A stretch of 9,450 nucleotides of DNA. Origin: Chloroflexota bacterium. Lineage in GTDB: Bacteria > Chloroflexota > Anaerolineae > JAADDB01. Below the pieces are notes generated by a model. It was not told the origin of the DNA. It ran no database searches and saw nothing but the letters and a program-made list of their open reading frames with translations. Positions 6,513 through 9,450 of the stretch are shown here, in pieces. The stretch spans positions 1 through 9,450 of the forward strand of contig JAADDB010000170.1 in the NCBI GenBank assembly GCA_013154135.1. Direction: 5' to 3'. Within the stretch, counting starts at the first letter, position 1, and every line of letters begins with the position of its first letter. A program made the position numbers and the translations under genes.

Positions 6513-7295
6513 ATGCGTGGGGAGGAAAAAGGCACTGCGAAAGGTCTCCAAGTTCACGATACGGGGGAAGACATCATCATCCTGGAGGATGTGCACAAAT
6601 GGTTTGGTGACTTCGAGGCCTTGCGCGGTATCAATATGCGGGTGAAACGCCAGGAAGTGGTCGTTATCATCGGCCCTTCTGGTTCGGGCAAATCGACCCT
6701 GGTCCGTTGTATCAACCGCTTGGAACAGCACGACCAAGGGCGCATCATTGTGGATGGCATTGAGCTCTCCCATGACATTCGGAACATCGAGGCCATTCGC
6801 CGAGAGGTGGGGATGGTCTTCCAGCAGTTTAACCTTTTCCCGCACATGACGGTCTTGGACAACATCACCCTCGCACCTCGGTTGGTGCGTCGGTGGCCTC
6901 GGGCCAAGGCGGAACAGGTGGCCATGGAGCTGCTTGAGCGGGTGGGCATCGCGGATCAGGCGCACAAGTACCCGGGCCAACTCTCCGGCGGTCAGCAACA
7001 ACGCGTCGCCATTGCACGCGCGTTGGCCATGCAACCCAAAATTATGCTCTTTGATGAGCCCACGTCCGCGTTGGACCCGGAGATGATTAAAGAGGTGTTG
7101 GACGTGATGATCGAGTTGGCCCGATCGGGCATGACCATGATTGTGGTGACCCACGAAATGGGCTTTGCCCGCGAGGTCGCAGACCGGGTCGTGTTCATGG
7201 ATGCGGGGAAGATCGTGGAGGAGGCCCCTCCCGAGGAGCTCTTTGCTCATCCCAAGGACCCCCGAACCAAGGAGTTCTTAGCGCACATCTTGTAG
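6513..7295 (+). CDS. aapP: General L-amino-acid ABC transporter ATPase AapP
   Basis: A 260-residue cytoplasmic ATPase that drives the AapQM channel by ATP hydrolysis. All nucleotide-binding motifs are intact: aromatic A-loop region at Trp30-Phe31, Walker A GPSGSGKST at 54-62, Q-loop Gln104/105 in VFQQFNLFPH, signature LSGGQQQR at 157-164, Walker B IMLFDEP at 177-183 with catalytic Glu182, D-loop SALD at 185-188 and switch His214 in THEM. The length and the HKWFG and QQFNLFPHMTVL patterns fit the polar amino-acid ATPase family (GlnQ/HisP/AapP); AapP is chosen from operon context. A 20-residue N-terminal extension precedes the domain, as in rhizobial AapP. The ATG is 26 bp after the aapM stop with GGGAGGT at 6498-6504. 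Last gene of the operon. Confidence 0.93.
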   Translation: MRGEEKGTAKGLQVHDTGEDIIILEDVHKWFGDFEALRGINMRVKRQEVVVIIGPSGSGKSTLVRCINRLEQHDQGRIIVDGIELSHDIRNIEAIRREVGMVFQQFNLFPHMTVLDNITLAPRLVRRWPRAKAEQVAMELLERVGIADQAHKYPGQLSGGQQQRVAIARALAMQPKIMLFDEPTSALDPEMIKEVLDVMIELARSGMTMIVVTHEMGFAREVADRVVFMDAGKIVEEAPPEELFAHPKDPRTKEFLAHIL

Positions 7296-7300
7296 TGATG

Positions 7301-7324
7301 GCCAAATGACGGTCATCCTTTGGC
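7301..7324 (+). repeat. Small hairpin just after aapP
   Basis: GCCAAA (7301-7306) pairs with TTTGGC (7319-7324), with an inner TGA/TCA pair and a 3-nt bulge. It starts 5 nt after the aapP stop codon. No U-run follows; it probably protects the 3' end of the transcript rather than terminating it. Confidence 0.4.
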
Positions 7325-7366
7325 GACAGATGGGTTCGTTCCGTGGCGGGATGCCCACGTGCTACG

Positions 7367-7405
7367 TTTGTGCGGGGGACGGGCGAGGCCCGTCCCCCGT
7401 ACAAA
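7367..7405. terminator. 18-bp hairpin with GAG triloop between convergent operons
   Basis: Left arm 7367-7384 (TTTGTGCGGGGGACGGGC) is complementary over its full length to 7388-7405, with a single G-T wobble, around a GAG loop. It lies 71 bp after aapP and about 100 bp beyond the 3' end of selC on the other strand. It has no T-run on either strand, so it may act as a shared bidirectional barrier or as a processing boundary. It is among the most stable stems in the window and is too symmetric to be chance. Confidence 0.65.
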
Positions 7406-7471
7406 GCCGTTCTCTTCCTTGCTGGGTCGAGCGATCGGGCAGGTGGATTCGGCTGAGAACCGGTGGTAGGG

Positions 7472-7488
7472 CGGACTAGGTGAGTCCG
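7472..7488 (-). repeat. Hairpin downstream of selC
   Basis: CGGACT (7472-7477) and AGTCCG (7483-7488) form a 6-bp stem with a 5-nt loop, 16 bp beyond the 3' end of the selenocysteine tRNA on the minus strand. It could mark the end of the M16-acpS-selC transcript or help 3'-end processing. There is no T-run, so termination is uncertain. Confidence 0.35.
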
Positions 7489-7504
7489 GTGGGGAGGGAT
7501 AAGG

Positions 7505-7601
7505 CGGGGGTAGATGGGAGTCGAACCCACCGCGGCCGTCCTGAGGACGCCCGCCACGCGGTTTTGAAGACCGGGGGGGCCACCGGGCCCCTTCTACCCC
7601 C
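7505..7601 (-). tRNA. selC: Selenocysteine tRNA, anticodon TCA
   Basis: A 97-nt tRNA with every hallmark of bacterial tRNA-Sec. The acceptor has 8 bp (7594-7601 with 7506-7513) stacked on a 5-bp T stem, giving the 13-bp branch recognised by SelB. The D stem has 6 bp with a CGGT tetraloop. The anticodon loop is CTTCAAA with anticodon TCA (complement of 7565-7567). The variable arm is about 10 bp with one G-G mismatch and a TCA loop, and the T loop is TTCGACT. The discriminator is G (7505) and the CCA end is not encoded. The anticodon stem has one C-C mismatch. Seryl-tRNA synthetase charges it, SelA converts the serine, and SelB delivers it to UGA codons with a SECIS element (established pathway). 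It follows acpS on the same strand and overlaps its last 8 nt, so it is probably cut out of an acpS transcript by RNase P. Confidence 0.95.
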
Positions 7602-8010
7602 GTGGTTTCCACCCGTAGCCCACAACAATCGCTGCTGCGATTTCCCCGTCGTGCGTCAAGCTTACCTCCCAGGCGTGAATGCCCAAGGAGCGGGCGAGGG
7701 TAACGGCGTTTCCGTGGAGGATGACCCGGGGTTCTCCGTTAGCGCGGGTGCGAATTTCCACATCCGTCCACCGGATTCCCTGGGCCAAGCCGGTGCCCAG
7801 CGCCTTTAGGACGGCTTCCTTGGCCGCGAATCGGGCCGCCAGGGAAGCGCTTCGGCCCCGACAATCCTCCTGTTCACCCGTGCTGAACACCCGGTCCAGG
7901 AATCGCGTGTTCCATCGCCGGATGGCCTTTTCGATCCGGGACACGCGTATTATATCCAGGCCCACCCGGAGTGTCCATTCCCCCGACTTGTGCGCCATTT
8001 TCCCCCTCAT
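7594..8010 (-). CDS. acpS: Holo-[acyl-carrier-protein] synthase
   Basis: A 138-residue cytoplasmic enzyme that moves 4'-phosphopantetheine from coenzyme A to the serine of acyl carrier protein, activating fatty-acid synthesis. Conserved elements: GLDIIRVSRIE at 17-27 with metal-binding Asp19, FLDRVFSTGEQ at 37-47, and RFAAKEAVLKALGTG at 60-74 with metal ligand Glu65 and the K-x3-K motif (Lys64, hydrophobics, Lys69); the C-terminal sheet has VSLTHDGEIAAA. The ATG at 8010 gives a 12-residue lead before the domain and overlaps the M16 stop as ATGA, favouring coupled translation. A second ATG at 7998, preceded by GAGGGGG, would give 134 residues and is a real alternative. The TAG stop is made by nucleotides 6-8 of the selenocysteine tRNA. 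Confidence 0.93.
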   Translation of the reverse strand: MRGKMAHKSGEWTLRVGLDIIRVSRIEKAIRRWNTRFLDRVFSTGEQEDCRGRSASLAARFAAKEAVLKALGTGLAQGIRWTDVEIRTRANGEPRVILHGNAVTLARSLGIHAWEVSLTHDGEIAAAIVVGYGWKPRG

Positions 8011-9287
8011 TCACCTTCCATCGCGGGTGGTCCGGCCACGGCCAGGACGTAGGCGTCCGGATCCAGGTATGTCCGGGCAATGCGTTGGATGTCCTCTGGC
8101 TTCACGGCTCGGACGCGTTCTTCCAACTTGATGAGGTAATCGAGTCCCAGGTCGTACCACACCATGTCACTGATGGCAGAAGCCAAGCCGTGGTTCGTTT
8201 CCAGCCGGACGGGGAGCGAACCGATGATGAACGTCTTGGTGTCCTCGAGTTCTTCTGGCGGAACCGGTTCCTCTTGGAGGCGGCGAGCTTCTTCCAGTAC
8301 GCTCTCTATGACAATGGGCACATTTTCCGGGGCGACCCCCGCGTTTACATTCCACGTTCCGGGGCCGAAATTCCCATCCACGTTTCCAAAAGCATAATAT
8401 GCCAGCCCCAACTTCTCCCGAATCCGGGCCCCAATGCGTCCTCCCATGCCGAAGCGCCCCCACAGCACGTTGGCCACCACAAGGGGCGTCCAATCGGGAT
8501 GTTTGCGAGGAATGCCCAACCAGCCCAGAACCACATCGCTTTGGCTCTTATCAGGGATGTGGACGAATTCCTCGCGTATTTCCTCCGGCTTGCTGACGGG
8601 GGGCAACGTCGCTTCCGGGGGCGTGCCTTCCCAGTCGGCCAGGAGTTCGTGGAGTTGGGAGACAACGTGGTCGGGGTCGAAGTCTCCCACAATCACGATT
8701 TGCCCTTTCCCCGGGGCGATGTTTTGCGCGTAGAACTCCCTCACATGGTCCAATGTGATGCGGGCCACTGTTTCAGGCCAGCCGCTTACCGGGCGGCCGT
8801 AGGGGTGGTCCCCGTAGAGCAGGCCGCGGAAGGTGATGAAGGCCATGGTGTGGGGGTCTTGGGCGCGTTCCTGTAGGTGGGTGATGGTTTGTTGTTTGAG
8901 GATTTGGAATTCTTCCGCGGGGAAAGCGGGTTCTCGGAGCATTTCCGCGATGTAGGCGAGAATGGTGGGGAGGTCTTCGCTGAGAGAGTTGGCCACGATG
9001 TCCAGCGCGTGGCGGCCCCCACTGAACTCGATGGCCGCGCCGAGGGATTCAATGTGCTCGTTGAGTTCTTCGAAAGTATGACGTGTGGTGCCTCGCCGCA
9101 AGAGGGACGCGGTCAACGCGGCAAGGCCGTTCAATTCGGCCGGCTCTAGGACGCTGCCTGCCCGCAAGGAGCCGTTAATGACTACCGCAGGTACGGTGCG
9201 GTTGGGATACATGTAGATTCGTAGGTCGTTGGGCAGGTGGTGAACTAAGATGTTCTCCGGTCCGGGCATCGCGCTTCGCGTTCCCAT
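8007..9287 (-). CDS. M16-family peptidase homologue lacking the HXXEH zinc motif (R/Y-type subunit)
   Basis: A 426-residue protein with two M16 halves: an inverzincin-type N-terminal domain (about 15-160) and an M16_C domain (about 178-360). It has no signal peptide. Where active members have G-L-A-H-x-x-E-H followed by G-T, this protein reads GLAALTAS at 54-61 then RRGT at 64-67. Both zinc histidines and the catalytic Glu are replaced (Ala57, Ala60, Ser61), so it cannot bind catalytic zinc by itself. The second half keeps the substrate-binding pair Arg290 and Tyr297, seven residues apart in REKLGLAY. This is the pattern of the non-catalytic partner in two-gene M16B peptidases and in mitochondrial processing peptidase, so an HXXEH partner is expected elsewhere, perhaps upstream beyond 9450. 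Start: ATG at 9287 with AGGAGG 9-14 nt upstream (9297-9302). It overlaps acpS by ATGA. Substrate unknown. Confidence 0.9.
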   Translation of the reverse strand: MGTRSAMPGPENILVHHLPNDLRIYMYPNRTVPAVVINGSLRAGSVLEPAELNGLAALTASLLRRGTTRHTFEELNEHIESLGAAIEFSGGRHALDIVANSLSEDLPTILAYIAEMLREPAFPAEEFQILKQQTITHLQERAQDPHTMAFITFRGLLYGDHPYGRPVSGWPETVARITLDHVREFYAQNIAPGKGQIVIVGDFDPDHVVSQLHELLADWEGTPPEATLPPVSKPEEIREEFVHIPDKSQSDVVLGWLGIPRKHPDWTPLVVANVLWGRFGMGGRIGARIREKLGLAYYAFGNVDGNFGPGTWNVNAGVAPENVPIVIESVLEEARRLQEEPVPPEELEDTKTFIIGSLPVRLETNHGLASAISDMVWYDLGLDYLIKLEERVRAVKPEDIQRIARTYLDPDAYVLAVAGPPAMEGE

Positions 9288-9450
9288 GTAATTTTGCCTC
9301 CTGAATTCGATCAGCTGTGGGGATACCCCCTACTTGGCTAACAAAACCCGCTTGTGCCTTGGCCGCGGACGGGTCCGCACCTCGGCGGGGTTCCGACGTT
9401 CTCGCCCCGTGCATTGAGAGAGTTTTTGGTGGGTGGACGGCAGGCGAAGC
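9288..9450. other. Upstream flank of the M16 gene; possible 3' end of another minus-strand gene
   Basis: The M16 ribosome binding site is at 9297-9302. On the minus strand one frame stays open from the window edge to a TAG at 9330-9332, about 39 codons ending in an Arg/Lys-rich stretch and finishing 42 bp before the M16 start. It could be the tail of an upstream gene, but I recognise no family and the M16 C-terminal signature is absent. A 14-bp perfect palindrome GCGGAC-GG-GTCCGC lies at 9365-9378, and GGGG-ATA-CCCC at 9319-9329. No clear promoter for the M16 gene is visible. Confidence 0.25.

Noticed and set aside
8007..8009. M16 TGA stop read as selenocysteine, prompted by nearby selC
   Set aside because: Read-through adds only 18 codons before TAA, in the frame overlapping acpS, with no conserved extension and no reason for Sec at the end of this fold.
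7971..8876. Open frame of 301 codons on the plus strand opposite the M16 gene
   Set aside because: Mirror of the M16 coding frame; no domain, no ribosome binding site, and it also crosses the M16/acpS junction.
9175..9414. 79-codon minus-strand frame overlapping the M16 start
   Set aside because: Out of frame with M16, runs into its coding region, and has no recognisable domain; the AGGAGG at 9297-9302 serves the M16 start instead.

Overview
The window is about 57% GC, gene-dense and laid out like ordinary bacterial chromosome; no transposase, integrase, phage gene or CRISPR array is visible. The best guess at origin is a Chloroflexota bacterium (Anaerolineae-like, possibly thermophilic). 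The main evidence is the V-T-x-E-V spacer just after the lipidated cysteine of the transporter lipoprotein, a habit of solute-binding lipoproteins in that phylum, plus the codon and GC character. This is inference; there is no rRNA or marker protein in the window.

Region 1 (24-2337, + strand): two tandem paralogues of the GCS2 / YbdK carboxylate-amine ligase family, each with its own good ribosome binding site. The second looks close to a working enzyme. The first has lost several residues normally found in the active site. A long hairpin closes the unit.

Region 2 (2338-7405, + strand): a complete general L-amino-acid ABC transporter operon, aapJ-aapQ-aapM-aapP (lipoprotein receptor, two permeases, ATPase). 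It starts at a near-consensus sigma-70-type promoter (2535-2563), followed by an unusually long, highly structured leader of about 268 nt. A strong intrinsic terminator lies between aapJ and aapQ, so the receptor is probably made in excess of the membrane and ATPase subunits. An 18-bp hairpin follows aapP.

Region 3 (9287 down to 7505, - strand, convergent with region 2): an M16-family zinc-peptidase homologue lacking the HXXEH zinc motif but keeping the R/Y substrate-binding pair, then acpS (holo-ACP synthase, ATGA overlap with the M16 gene), then selC, the selenocysteine tRNA (anticodon TCA). The acpS stop codon lies inside the selC acceptor stem. selC implies that the organism decodes UGA as selenocysteine, although no selenoprotein or sel gene is in this window.

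Points most worth a second look: the aapJ leader, which can form a closed multi-helix junction with competing pairings and a possible anti-Shine-Dalgarno; the acpS/selC overlap; the asymmetric decay of the ligase pair; and the zinc-site-less M16 protein.
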